A DNA stretch of 8,880 nt from JBDSYA01 sp039925865 (GCA_039925865.1 JBDSYA010000184.1:1-8880); one strand, 5' to 3'; positions 1 through 7,313 are shown, numbered from the stretch's first letter. Numbers and translations are program-made. The notes: generated by a model from the sequence alone, not told the origin.

Positions 1-98
1 TAAGAGGTCTGAACTATCTCATAATCTGATTCTCTTGTAAATACAGATGTAATAGCCTGACCTAAAAGTCCGTTCGATCCCGTTATCAATATTTTCAT
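1..98 (-). CDS. NAD(P)-dependent sugar-nucleotide reductase/epimerase, N-terminal fragment (RmlD-like SDR)
   Basis: Only the first 32 codons are in the window; the gene runs off the left edge. The peptide begins MKILITGSNGLLGQAI, a beta-strand followed by the GxxGxxG dinucleotide-binding turn (GSNGLLG, residues 7-13) of extended short-chain dehydrogenases. The TGSNGLLGQ form is typical of dTDP-4-dehydrorhamnose reductase (RmlD) and close relatives, which act in the cytosol on nucleotide sugars for surface polysaccharide. The ATG at 98-96 is the natural start because the Rossmann strand begins at once. No Shine-Dalgarno box is visible, only an A-rich stretch. It lies 122 bp downstream of the kinase gene on the same strand, with a weak terminator-like hairpin between them. 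The superfamily is secure; the exact substrate cannot be read from 32 residues. Confidence 0.8.
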   Translation of the reverse strand, partial: MKILITGSNGLLGQAITSVFTRESDYEIVQTS

Positions 99-199
99 TT
101 ATTCTTTTGATCGTTACTTTATTTTAAATGTTCCTTAGAAATTTTCTTTAAATTTTTTATTTGAATTAATTAAAATCCCGTAAATTCTTTTCATGTCAG

Positions 200-219
200 A
201 AAAAAATTGAGCTTGCTCA
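200..219 (-). terminator. Candidate weak intrinsic terminator after the PfkB-family kinase
   Basis: On the minus strand, directly after the kinase stop codon (223-221), TGAG-CAAG-CTCA forms a 4-5 bp hairpin followed by a run of seven T (206-200). The position and T tract fit an intrinsic terminator. The stem is short, so termination may be partial and read-through into the downstream reductase gene is possible. Confidence 0.4.
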
Positions 220-220
220 C

Positions 221-1156
221 TCATTTCAGTTTAATGAGTTCGTTAATCCCATCCAGCGAAGAGTTAAGTGAAGCCGTGCGGTTAGCAAAATTCATGCTCT
301 TCTCGAAATTTTTATTTTTTGAATATTCAAGTGTGAACGAGGATGCAAAAACATCTCCGCAGCCGGTTGAATCTACGAAATTAGGATTTTCAATTGCGGA
401 AATTTCACAACGGTCCAGGTCATTAAACTTTTCATTGGCAAATGCTTTTTCCTTCATCAAATATCCTGTAACACCCTGTTTTCCTCTTGTCACAATCAGC
501 CCTTTAACAGGATAATTTTTATTGGAAAGTATTTTTTCCGCGATCTTATATTCAGATAAATTTTCCTTGCTTAAAGTTGCAATTTCAAATTCATTCATCT
601 GAACTATATCAGCGTTTGTACACCATTCATACCAGTTATCAACGGGTGCATGTATCCTGCTGCCATCAGGCTGAGTATCCATTACGACGTTATGAATGTC
701 AATATGTATAAATCCTTTAAAATTCTTCCTCATATTTTTTAAAGTCTCAACTGTAATATCGACACCTGAGATCATATTAATAAGTATAGCATCTGCCATG
801 TGAAAAAAGCTTTCACACTGAACATAATCCAGAGTACGTGTGGGCTCGGTTGATTTTTCTACGCGCGCACTTTTATCAGCATTATACATATCGTAAAATA
901 AATTTACCTGTCTTGTGGGATGTTTAACTTTATTAATACCATGTATCTGGATCTTAGGATAATCTTTAAAAATATTGATTACATTTTCAAACTCATCTTC
1001 TCCGAGATTCATTACCGGAATAATGCTGTCCGTTTCGTCCGACAATATTGCCATACTTATCACAGAGTATAAGATCCCTCCATAGCTATGAGAAATTGTA
1101 CCATTTGCTTTGTGTATCACGTCAACACATGGTTCTCCTGTAATTAAATAATTCAT
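221..1156 (-). CDS. PfkB/ribokinase-family carbohydrate kinase
   Basis: This 311-residue protein has the usual length of ribokinase-fold sugar or nucleoside kinases, which use ATP to phosphorylate a hydroxymethyl group in the cytosol. The glycine-rich substrate-side motif GGILYSVISMAIL is at residues 26-38. An NEFE segment (188-191) and TRGKQGV (223-229) precede the C-terminal PfkB signature VDSTGCGDVFASSF (261-274). In that signature D268 is the expected catalytic base and the GCGD turn forms the anion hole. The ATG directly abuts the TAA of the upstream aldo/keto reductase gene (TAAATG, no spacer), so the two are very probably co-transcribed and translationally coupled. The substrate is not readable from the sequence; 'ribokinase' or 'fructokinase' would be over-precise. 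No frameshift or missing key residue is seen. Confidence 0.9.
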   Translation of the reverse strand: MNYLITGEPCVDVIHKANGTISHSYGGILYSVISMAILSDETDSIIPVMNLGEDEFENVINIFKDYPKIQIHGINKVKHPTRQVNLFYDMYNADKSARVEKSTEPTRTLDYVQCESFFHMADAILINMISGVDITVETLKNMRKNFKGFIHIDIHNVVMDTQPDGSRIHAPVDNWYEWCTNADIVQMNEFEIATLSKENLSEYKIAEKILSNKNYPVKGLIVTRGKQGVTGYLMKEKAFANEKFNDLDRCEISAIENPNFVDSTGCGDVFASSFTLEYSKNKNFEKSMNFANRTASLNSSLDGINELIKLK

Positions 1157-2110
1157 TTATGCTGGTTTAAAAATTTCTTCAATTTTATTGAGAATATCTT
1201 CCGGTATAATAAGTTCAGAAGCTTTAACATTTTCCTTAAGCTGATCTTCTTTTGTGGCAGAAGTTATTGCACTGGAAACAATTTCTTTTCTGAGGCACCA
1301 CGCTAATGACAGATTGGAAACAGAGGTTCCCATTGCCTTTGCAATATCCATAAGCTTCTCAACTTTTTTAAGATTGTCATCACTTGCCAGCTTCTTTACA
1401 AATGCATTATTTTTTTCATCAAGCAGTCTTGAGCTTTTATCTAATTTCTTTTTATTGTACTTGCCGGTCAAAACACCCTGTGCAAGCGGTGACCAAACTA
1501 CCTGACCGATCCCTTCACTCTCACAAATATCCATTACTCCGTTGGATTCAATTTCTCTTGCAAGAAGGCTGTATTGAGGCTGATTGCTTACCGGCTTATG
1601 AAGATTAAATTTTTCGCAAACAGAAACAGCATCCATTAAATTATCCTTTGACCATTCGCTTACGCCCCAGTATAATATCTTACCCTGTTCTATCAAAGTA
1701 TTAAAAGCCCTGCAGGTTTCTTCAACCGGTGTTTCAATATCAAATCTGTGGCATTGATAAAGATCAATATAATCGGTCATCAAAGATTTAAGAGAATTAT
1801 GGACTGATTCTGTGATATGCTTTCTTGACAAGCCTCTGTCATTTGGCTTGTCAGTCATTGGCCAGTAACATTTTGATGCAATGAACAGATCGCTTCTTTT
1901 AAATTCTCCTAATGCTTTTCCTAAAAACTTTTCTGCTTTCCCTCCGCTATAGACATCAGCCGTATCAAAAAAATTAATTCCGTAATCATATGCATCTCTG
2001 ATCAGCTTTAAGCCGGTTTTTTTATCAACTGTCCCGCCAACTGTAAGCCAGCTGCCGAAGCTTATTACACTTACCTTAGCACCGCATTTGCCAATTCTTC
2101 TGTATACCAT
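1157..2110 (-). CDS. Aldo/keto reductase, Kv-beta-like (AKR6-type) oxidoreductase
   Basis: A 317-residue (alpha/beta)8-barrel NADPH-dependent oxidoreductase reducing an unknown carbonyl compound. The AKR catalytic tetrad is complete: D49 and Y54 in FFDTADVY, K80 in ASKCYW, H121 in YQCHRFD. Cofactor-site segments are SNQPQY (175-180), SPLAQGVLTGKY (207-218) and the C-terminal SATKEDQLKEN (284-294). NDRGLSRKHI (90-99) and the LYWGVSEWS segment (146-154) resemble the voltage-gated K+ channel beta-subunit branch and its bacterial relatives. Kv-beta proteins carry Asn where this protein has the classical His, so it should be a working enzyme. The start at 2110 puts the first barrel strand at the very N-terminus; the upstream sequence is A/T-rich without a ribosome-binding motif. 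It sits between an outer-membrane barrel gene (30 bp upstream) and the kinase gene abutting its stop. Confidence 0.92.
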   Translation of the reverse strand: MVYRRIGKCGAKVSVISFGSWLTVGGTVDKKTGLKLIRDAYDYGINFFDTADVYSGGKAEKFLGKALGEFKRSDLFIASKCYWPMTDKPNDRGLSRKHITESVHNSLKSLMTDYIDLYQCHRFDIETPVEETCRAFNTLIEQGKILYWGVSEWSKDNLMDAVSVCEKFNLHKPVSNQPQYSLLAREIESNGVMDICESEGIGQVVWSPLAQGVLTGKYNKKKLDKSSRLLDEKNNAFVKKLASDDNLKKVEKLMDIAKAMGTSVSNLSLAWCLRKEIVSSAITSATKEDQLKENVKASELIIPEDILNKIEEIFKPA

Positions 2111-2140
2111 ATTTAATTATAAATTATTAAAATAGGGAAA

Positions 2141-3007
2141 TTACTTGAAAGCATTTTTAAGCTGCTCTCTTGCTAAATTTCTTGCAGAGTTCCCACCGAA
2201 GTTTATAGTTATAGAACCCTGGTTAGTAACTCCAAGATCCCGGTGATTATAGATCGCATAATCAACCTGAAAAATATTATAATTAATTGTAATCCCTCCC
2301 GAAAACGATGTAGGCGCAGTTCCTACTCCGGCGCGGATATCCACAAAATCATTTACAAAATATTCCAGTCCTCCTTTGAAAGATAAAGGATACCTGACAT
2401 CTTTTTCTGCTTCAACAATAAGATTGAAATCATTTCTAGGCTGAACTGTAAAACCGGTCTTGTAAACTTGTGAAAGTTTTTCTTTCGACTCGCCAATTTT
2501 AGTACCGGTAAAATTTTTGGCAAAAAATCCCCATTTTAAAAAATCGGTTATATATGCCATAGCTCCAATATCAGCTCCGAGTGCTGATGCTGAATTATAA
2601 TTCTGAATTTTCAGATTATATAAATTCACATTAATCCCATAAAATATTTTTCCGCGAAAAACATTTCCATATGACAGGCTTACATTGGTTTCCCGGTATA
2701 AATCAAAACCTAAAGTTTTTATACCAAGGCCTAATGTTCCGAATTTTAAAGGTTCTGCATACGTTAGGGCAGCAGTCGATATCCCACTAAGCCCGAAAGG
2801 CGAAGGTGAATAGAAAACAGATACTTCTCTATATTTCATCTGACCCAAACCTGAAGGATTATAAAACACTGCAAGTGAATTATCGGACTGGGATGTAAAT
2901 GCACCGTTGAGTCCAATAGCTCTTGCTCCAATGTCTGTATTTTCAAACTGGCTCCGGGAAATGTTACAAATAAAGAAAAATACTGTCACAAAAAATAGTT
3001 TTTTCAT
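2141..3007 (-). CDS. PorV/PorQ-like (UPF0164-type) outer-membrane beta-barrel protein
   Basis: A 288-residue exported protein. Residues 1-20 form a signal peptide: MKK, a hydrophobic core rich in F, V and I, and likely cleavage after SRSQ. The mature N-terminus, with GARAIGLNGAFTSQSDNS (27-44) and VFYNPSGLG (47-55), is the hallmark of the PorV/PorQ/UPF0164 and FadL-like barrels. The rest is alternating strand-like segments rich in G, Y, F and N, ending in a probable last strand, GSITINF (264-270). An 18-residue charged tail follows that strand, which is unusual because most barrels end at the terminal aromatic residue. PorV relatives shuttle or anchor type IX secretion cargo, but many family members have no known role, so specific PorV function is not claimed. 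It is divergent from the DUF4835 gene and leads the minus-strand cluster. Confidence 0.82.
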   Translation of the reverse strand: MKKLFFVTVFFFICNISRSQFENTDIGARAIGLNGAFTSQSDNSLAVFYNPSGLGQMKYREVSVFYSPSPFGLSGISTAALTYAEPLKFGTLGLGIKTLGFDLYRETNVSLSYGNVFRGKIFYGINVNLYNLKIQNYNSASALGADIGAMAYITDFLKWGFFAKNFTGTKIGESKEKLSQVYKTGFTVQPRNDFNLIVEAEKDVRYPLSFKGGLEYFVNDFVDIRAGVGTAPTSFSGGITINYNIFQVDYAIYNHRDLGVTNQGSITINFGGNSARNLAREQLKNAFK

Positions 3008-3088
3008 AATGCAATTAAATAAATGTATTGCTTCTTTAAAACAGGAATTTCAATTTAAAAAAAATAAATTAATCGAAAGAGATAGAAA
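3008..3088. promoter_or_regulatory. Divergent intergenic region between the OMP and DUF4835 genes
   Basis: These 81 bp separate two genes read outward in opposite directions, so promoters for both must lie here or within the gene starts. The region is very A/T-rich, with an A tract around 3057-3064. I find no exact TAnnTTTG element on either strand. Ahead of the 3089 start is a purine-rich stretch (GAAAGAG, 3075-3081) that could be a weak ribosome-binding site. The assignment rests on gene orientation only. Confidence 0.4.
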
Positions 3089-4012
3089 ATGCAAAGTCAA
3101 TTTAAATGGTTTTTAATTTTAACATTGTTTCTTGTCACGAATAAATCACAAGTAAGCGCACAACTTCAGGATATGAGTGTCGAAGTCACTGTGGACGCGT
3201 CTCAGCTCTCTCCTGCTGCTCAGGAAAAGCTGGTTAACTTCAAAAGAAAAGTTGAAGATTACTTAAATAAGAATAAATACCATAATGAAAAAATATCTCC
3301 TGTAAAAGTACTTATGCAGTTCAACTTTACAGGTGTAAACACTACAACTCTGAGTTACGAAGCAAAACTTTTTATCGCAAGCCAGAGACAAGTATATAAC
3401 CCCTTTAAAATCTCTCCGGAAAAAACATCAACTGCTTTCAGGTTTCTGGATGAAAGATGCGAATTTGTTTACAATGAAAACATACCATTTATTAAGAACG
3501 ATCAGAGATTCGATACTTTTTTAAGTTTGCTTGATTATTACGCTTATATGATAATGGGTTATGATGAAGATTCTTATTACCCTAAAGGAGGAAACAAATA
3601 TTTTCAGAAGGCAATTGATATCTGCAATAAAGTGACGGGAAATGTAAAAGGGTGGAATGATACAGGCGGAGGCTCAAAGCCTTCAAGACTGCAGCTTGTC
3701 CAGGAACTAATGAATGTAAGATATGATAATTTCAGAAACGGATTTTTTGAATATATGTGGACAGGTCTTGATTCACTTACGATTAAAAAGGTAAATGCAC
3801 AGAAAAATATTTTAGATGCACTCGAAACGATCAGCGGTGTTAAGAAGAAAGAAGTTAAAGCATATAACATCGATATATTTTTTGATTCCAAGGCAAATGA
3901 AATAGCGGATACATTTCTAGATTTTGGAGACAGAAGCGTTTTTGATAAATTAGGAAGATTCGACCCGGCACATCAATCAGTATATGATGAAGCAAAGAAA
4001 AAAGCGCGTTAA
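3089..4012 (+). CDS. porD: DUF4835 family exported protein (PorD-like, type IX secretion-associated family)
   Basis: A 307-residue exported protein. Residues 1-24 are a signal peptide with a hydrophobic core (FLILTLFLV) and an A-x-A-like site, VSA before Q25. The mature chain matches my recollection of DUF4835: an early EVTVDASQL segment, KVEDYLN and KISPVKVLMQFNF around 55-80, SQRQVYNPF (98-106), and the conserved core FDTFLSLLDYYAYMIMG (141-157) followed by YYPKGGNKYFQKA (163-175). GLDSL (226-230) falls in the C-terminal helical part. In Bacteroidota annotation this family is named PorD and linked to type IX secretion, although its molecular role is poorly defined; that naming is from memory. 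It is often found between coaBC and recN, but here it stands alone, divergent from a PorV/PorQ-like barrel and closed by a strong terminator. The ATG at 3089 is chosen because the signal peptide starts there. Confidence 0.82.
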   Translation: MQSQFKWFLILTLFLVTNKSQVSAQLQDMSVEVTVDASQLSPAAQEKLVNFKRKVEDYLNKNKYHNEKISPVKVLMQFNFTGVNTTTLSYEAKLFIASQRQVYNPFKISPEKTSTAFRFLDERCEFVYNENIPFIKNDQRFDTFLSLLDYYAYMIMGYDEDSYYPKGGNKYFQKAIDICNKVTGNVKGWNDTGGGSKPSRLQLVQELMNVRYDNFRNGFFEYMWTGLDSLTIKKVNAQKNILDALETISGVKKKEVKAYNIDIFFDSKANEIADTFLDFGDRSVFDKLGRFDPAHQSVYDEAKKKAR

Positions 4013-4055
4013 AAATCTGATTCTTTTTCGAAATTAATTATTTAAATATTTACAC

Positions 4056-4094
4056 AAGGCTGTATCCCAAAATAGGATGCAGCTTTTTTATTTT
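4056..4094 (+). terminator. Intrinsic terminator of the DUF4835 gene
   Basis: A stem GCTGTATCC (4059-4067) pairs with GGATGCAGC (4075-4083) around a 7-nt loop. One G-U wobble is the only non-Watson-Crick pair, and the stem can extend by AAG/TTT at its base. It is followed by TTTTTTATTTT (4084-4094). It lies 43 bp after the stop codon at 4012 and is the clearest terminator in the window. It separates this gene from purF. Confidence 0.82.
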
Positions 4095-4140
4095 GCATAA
4101 AATACACATAAGTCCAATACGTGCATTAAAGTATAATCGA

Positions 4141-4260
4141 TTTCATAGCCGCTTTCTTTTGATAGATCATGGGAATCCACCCCTTCGGGGAAAGAAAAGC
4201 TTTGCAAAAGAAAAAATCTCCCGCCTGTCTGACGCCAGGCAGGCTAATGAAAAATTGCCT
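4141..4260. repeat. Putative dispersed palindromic repeat element (two hairpins)
   Basis: The core is a 9-bp GC-rich hairpin, GCCTGTCTG (4223-4231), ACGC loop, CAGGCAGGC (4236-4244), with one G-U pair. About 30 bp before it is CCCCTTCGGGG (4180-4190), a short stem capped by a UUCG tetraloop. Flanking GCTTTCTTT (4151-4159) and AAAGAAAAGC (4191-4200) can pair around that tetraloop with one bulge, giving a longer cruciform. From general experience, CCTG/CAGG-rich palindromes of this kind are common between genes in Bacteroidota/Ignavibacteriota genomes. Only one copy is in the window, so repetitiveness is inferred. Confidence 0.45.
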
Positions 4261-4401
4261 AAACGTTTTGGATGGAAGTGCACAAAATAAACATAATAAA
4301 TATTTAGTTTACCTTTCTTATTCACATTCAATTTTTTAATTTAATTATACCGGCTTAATAAAAAAAAAATCAAAAATTTAAATTTCAATTACAGTAAATC
4401 C

Positions 4402-5880
4402 ATTCATTCTAACTGCGGAGTATTTGGGATCTATAATAATCCCGATGCCTCAGTTCTTACTTATTATGGACTTCATGCACTTCAGCACAGAGGGCAGGAA
4501 GCGGCAGGAATAGTCACATCAGAGTTTGATACTGTTACAAATAAAAGCAGATTCAATATTCATAAAGACCTGGGTCTTGTACTCAGCGTATTTGCTGATG
4601 ATAAAATTTTCACAAGTTTGTTGAAGGGAAGTTCGGCAATCGGACACACGAGGTATTCCACCACCGGGTCAGGTGACAGCAGAAATAATATTCAGCCTTT
4701 TAAAGTAAATTATAAAGACGGTAACCTCGCACTTTCACATAATGGAAATCTGACAAATACAAAATATCTCAGGGAAAAACTACAAAATGACGGAACAATA
4801 TTTCAAACTACTACTGACAGTGAACTCATACTTCATCTGATAGCACGCAGCAAAGAAACTAAAGTTGAAAGAAAACTTTTAGACGCATTTACACAGGTTT
4901 CGGGAGCTTATTCAATCTGTATTCTGACTGATGACAAGCTTTTCGCTGTGAGAGATCCCCACGGTGTAAGACCATTTTGTTTTGGAAAGCTTGGTAACAG
5001 CTATGTATTTGCATCTGAAACATGCGCATTGGATATTATCAATGCGGAATATATACGGGATGTTAAACCAGGTGAAATGATAATGATCGACAGTGAAGCA
5101 GTAAGCACAGGCATGGAAAAAAGTTTTTCCATTGGAAACGTAGAAAAATACAAACACTGTATCTTTGAATATATTTATTTTTCAAGACCGGACAGTGAAG
5201 TATTTGAAGAGAAAGTTGATAAGGTCAGAAGGCAATTGGGTAAAAGCCTTGCGATCAGCAGTCCCCCGCCCGTAAAGGACAGCGCAGAAGATAAAAAGAT
5301 TGCCGTTATCAATGTCCCGGATTCATCGAATACTGCTACGCTCGGATATTTTAATGAAGCCGTGAAAAACAATAAAGATGTGAAACACGAAATTGGTTTG
5401 ATCAGAAGTCATTATGTCGGACGAACATTTATTCAGCCCGGACAGGATAAAAGAAAGATGAAAGTTAAAACCAAATTTAACACTGTAAAAGGTGTTATCA
5501 ATAACAGGAAAGTTGTTGTCGTTGATGACTCAATAGTGAGAGGAAATACTTCTAAACTTTTAGTTGAGCTTATTAAAAAAGCAGAGCCTAAAGAAATTCA
5601 TCTTAAGATAACATCACCTCCAATAATTTCACCCTGTTATTACGGTATGGACTTTCCATCGGAAGATGAACTGATCGCTAATCACCATAATCACGATATT
5701 GAAGAAATCAGAAAGGAGCTTGGTGTTGATTCACTAACATATCTCTCTACTGAAATGCTTTTAAATTCGGTACCTTATAAGAACGAAAAGACGGATTACT
5801 GTACAGCATGTTTCACAAAAAAATATCCTATACAAATTGAAGGTATGGAGGATATGAAGAAGGATCAATTCGATGATTAA
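4402..5880 (+). CDS. purF: Amidophosphoribosyltransferase (glutamine PRPP amidotransferase), non-ATG start
   Basis: Catalyses the first committed step of purine synthesis: PRPP plus glutamine gives 5-phosphoribosylamine. From the proposed start the protein has 492 residues, normal for the family. The N-terminal nucleophile is C5 in CGVFGIYNN (codon at 4414), followed by LHALQHRGQEAAGI (24-37), GHTRYSTTGSG (81-91) and LSHNGNLTN (111-119) of the Ntn glutaminase domain. The phosphoribosyltransferase domain has the PRPP loop VVVVDDSIVRGNTSK (371-385). Four cysteines, C253 (HCIFEYIYF), C412 (PCYYGMD), C467 and C470 (CTACFTKKYP), match the [4Fe-4S] ligands of the Bacillus-type enzyme. The frame is open from 4345, but no ATG, GTG, TTG or CTG precedes the cysteine. 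ATT at 4402 (MHSN-Cys) is favoured; ATC at 4369 would give a 15-residue propeptide. A TTG at 4618 would delete the nucleophile and is rejected. Function is near certain, the start uncertain. Confidence 0.93.
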   Translation: MHSNCGVFGIYNNPDASVLTYYGLHALQHRGQEAAGIVTSEFDTVTNKSRFNIHKDLGLVLSVFADDKIFTSLLKGSSAIGHTRYSTTGSGDSRNNIQPFKVNYKDGNLALSHNGNLTNTKYLREKLQNDGTIFQTTTDSELILHLIARSKETKVERKLLDAFTQVSGAYSICILTDDKLFAVRDPHGVRPFCFGKLGNSYVFASETCALDIINAEYIRDVKPGEMIMIDSEAVSTGMEKSFSIGNVEKYKHCIFEYIYFSRPDSEVFEEKVDKVRRQLGKSLAISSPPPVKDSAEDKKIAVINVPDSSNTATLGYFNEAVKNNKDVKHEIGLIRSHYVGRTFIQPGQDKRKMKVKTKFNTVKGVINNRKVVVVDDSIVRGNTSKLLVELIKKAEPKEIHLKITSPPIISPCYYGMDFPSEDELIANHHNHDIEEIRKELGVDSLTYLSTEMLLNSVPYKNEKTDYCTACFTKKYPIQIEGMEDMKKDQFDD

Positions 5881-5923
5881 AAAGTATTTGAAAATTAATT
5901 AATAAAATTTAAACCTGTATCTA

Positions 5924-7258
5924 ATGGATAAAGATCAAAAGAACTTTCATAAGTCTAGAAGAATTAATTTTTCTAAAACTTTAGGAAAGGATGCGATGGC
6001 AGTAATTTTTGGAAGTACACATAAAAACAAGTCCTATGACGGTGACTTTGAATTTGAGCAACACAAAAATTTCTATTATCTTACCGGGTTTAATGAACCA
6101 AACGCAGCATTAGTGATTGCTCCCGCGGGAATCAAAATAAATGATGAAGGTGTGGAGAAAACATATACGGAGATATTATATGTTCAGAAAAAAGATCCTT
6201 TAATGGAAACATGGAATGGATTAAGGCTTGATCACAGGGAAGTAAAAAGTGAACTGGGTATTGAAAAAGCATTTGAGAATGAGAAAATAAAAAATATTTT
6301 AAATCCCGTTATTTTCAGAAAATTCAGCAAGCTCTTCCTGAATTTTGGTGAAATGATCAAGTTAACAGAAGAAATGAAAGTACATACTACAATGTTCATG
6401 AATGGTCTTAACCGTTATGCAGCCAATATAGAAGTTACCGATGCTTCATACTTATTAGGAAAAATGAGAGCAGTTAAGACTCCATTTGAAATAAATCTAA
6501 TTAAGAGAGCTGCTGATATATCTATAAATTCATATAACGAAACCCTGAAGGTAATATCAGCGAATGTTAACGAAAGCCAGGTGCAGGCGACTCTTGAGTA
6601 TCATTATAAATACAACGGAGGAGAGAGCGCATATGGCGCGATAGTGGCTTCCGGTGAAAATGCCTGCATACTTCATTATGAAAAAAACAATCTTGATCTG
6701 AAAAATGGCGATCTGCTTTTAATAGATTCTGCCGCGGAGTTTCAAAATTATTGTTCGGACATAACAAGAACTTTCCCGGTCAATGGTAAATTTTCCGAAG
6801 ATCAAAAAAAAATATACGAGATTGTTTTGAAGGCAAACAAAGAGTGCATAAAGAGAATCAGGCCCGGAGTGAAATGGTCTGCTATTGGAGAATTAAGTAA
6901 TAAAATTCTGGCTGATGGCTTGTACGGATTAGGGTTATTGAAAAATAAAAAAGACATTCGTAAATATTCGTTGCATGGGGTTGGACATCATATCGGACTT
7001 GATACTCATGATGCCGTACCCGGAGCAAAAACTTTCAGTACTGATAACGATACCTTGAAAGAAGGTAATGTCCTTACAGTGGAGCCCGGTCTGTATTTTC
7101 CTTTAACTATGAAAGAAGTACCGCAAAAGTTCAGAGGTATGGGAGTAAGAATAGAAGATGTCATCCTGGTTACAAAGTCAGGTAATCTAAACCTGACTGA
7201 GAAAATGTCAAAAGAAACAAATGAGATCGAAGCATTGATGAGCGGAAGTATATCATAA
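5924..7258 (+). CDS. pepP: Xaa-Pro aminopeptidase (aminopeptidase P family)
   Basis: A 444-residue metallopeptidase, close to E. coli PepP in length, that removes the N-terminal residue from peptides with proline in second position. The N-terminal creatinase-like domain includes QHKNFYYLTGFNEPNAALVI (46-65). The C-terminal pita-bread domain has all five dinuclear metal ligands: D268 (LLIDSAAEF), D279 (SDITRTFPVNGKF), H355 (HGVGHHIGLDTHD), E387 (TVEPGLYF) and E411 (RIEDVILV). Substrate-site histidines H251 (ILHY) and H361 are also present. There is no signal peptide, so it should be cytosolic, in peptide turnover. It lies 43 bp after purF on the same strand with no terminator-like hairpin between, so co-transcription is likely though no functional link is obvious. 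The ATG at 5924 gives the expected family N-terminus; no Shine-Dalgarno box is visible. Confidence 0.94.
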   Translation: MDKDQKNFHKSRRINFSKTLGKDAMAVIFGSTHKNKSYDGDFEFEQHKNFYYLTGFNEPNAALVIAPAGIKINDEGVEKTYTEILYVQKKDPLMETWNGLRLDHREVKSELGIEKAFENEKIKNILNPVIFRKFSKLFLNFGEMIKLTEEMKVHTTMFMNGLNRYAANIEVTDASYLLGKMRAVKTPFEINLIKRAADISINSYNETLKVISANVNESQVQATLEYHYKYNGGESAYGAIVASGENACILHYEKNNLDLKNGDLLLIDSAAEFQNYCSDITRTFPVNGKFSEDQKKIYEIVLKANKECIKRIRPGVKWSAIGELSNKILADGLYGLGLLKNKKDIRKYSLHGVGHHIGLDTHDAVPGAKTFSTDNDTLKEGNVLTVEPGLYFPLTMKEVPQKFRGMGVRIEDVILVTKSGNLNLTEKMSKETNEIEALMSGSIS

Positions 7259-7313
7259 TGATTTGTCTGAGATTATGATTAAGATTATTTATAGAAAATA
7301 ATGATTCTTACTG

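Larger units (their letters stand above)
4013..4401. other. Gene-free stretch: terminator, GC-rich repeat patch, A/T-rich purF leader
   Basis: These 389 bp have three parts. First comes the DUF4835 terminator (to 4094). Second, about 4140-4260 is a patch of higher GC with two hairpins and no credible protein. Third, 4281-4401 is an A/T-rich leader with an A10 run at 4360-4369. A purF promoter is expected between the terminator and 4401, but I find no exact TAnnTTTG element. I recognise no riboswitch, tRNA or purine-repressor box. Confidence 0.6.

Noticed and set aside
207..515. Open frame on the plus strand opposite the PfkB-family kinase
   Set aside because: It is fully antisense to a well-supported gene, has no recognisable domain, and is explained as a shadow frame. 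The same reasoning removes the antisense frames opposite the aldo/keto reductase, DUF4835, purF and pepP genes.
4093..4290. A 65-codon open frame starting with TTG
   Set aside because: It starts inside the T tract of the DUF4835 terminator, runs across the hairpin repeat patch, has no recognisable domain, and its RLSDARQA segment is simply the palindrome translated.
4247..4339. A 30-residue ATG-started frame ahead of purF (MKNCLNVLDG...)
   Set aside because: It begins in the repeat's right arm, has no recognisable family or ribosome-binding site, ends before purF and is in a different frame, so it cannot supply the purF start. A leader peptide cannot be excluded but has no support.
4402..5880. 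purF as a pseudogene
   Set aside because: All catalytic, PRPP-binding and Fe-S cysteine motifs are intact in one uninterrupted frame of normal length; only the start codon is unusual.
7252..7279. Inverted repeat ATCATAAT / ATTATGAT across the pepP stop codon as a terminator
   Set aside because: The stem is almost all A/T, the loop is 12 nt, and no T tract follows. It is expected by chance in such A/T-rich sequence.
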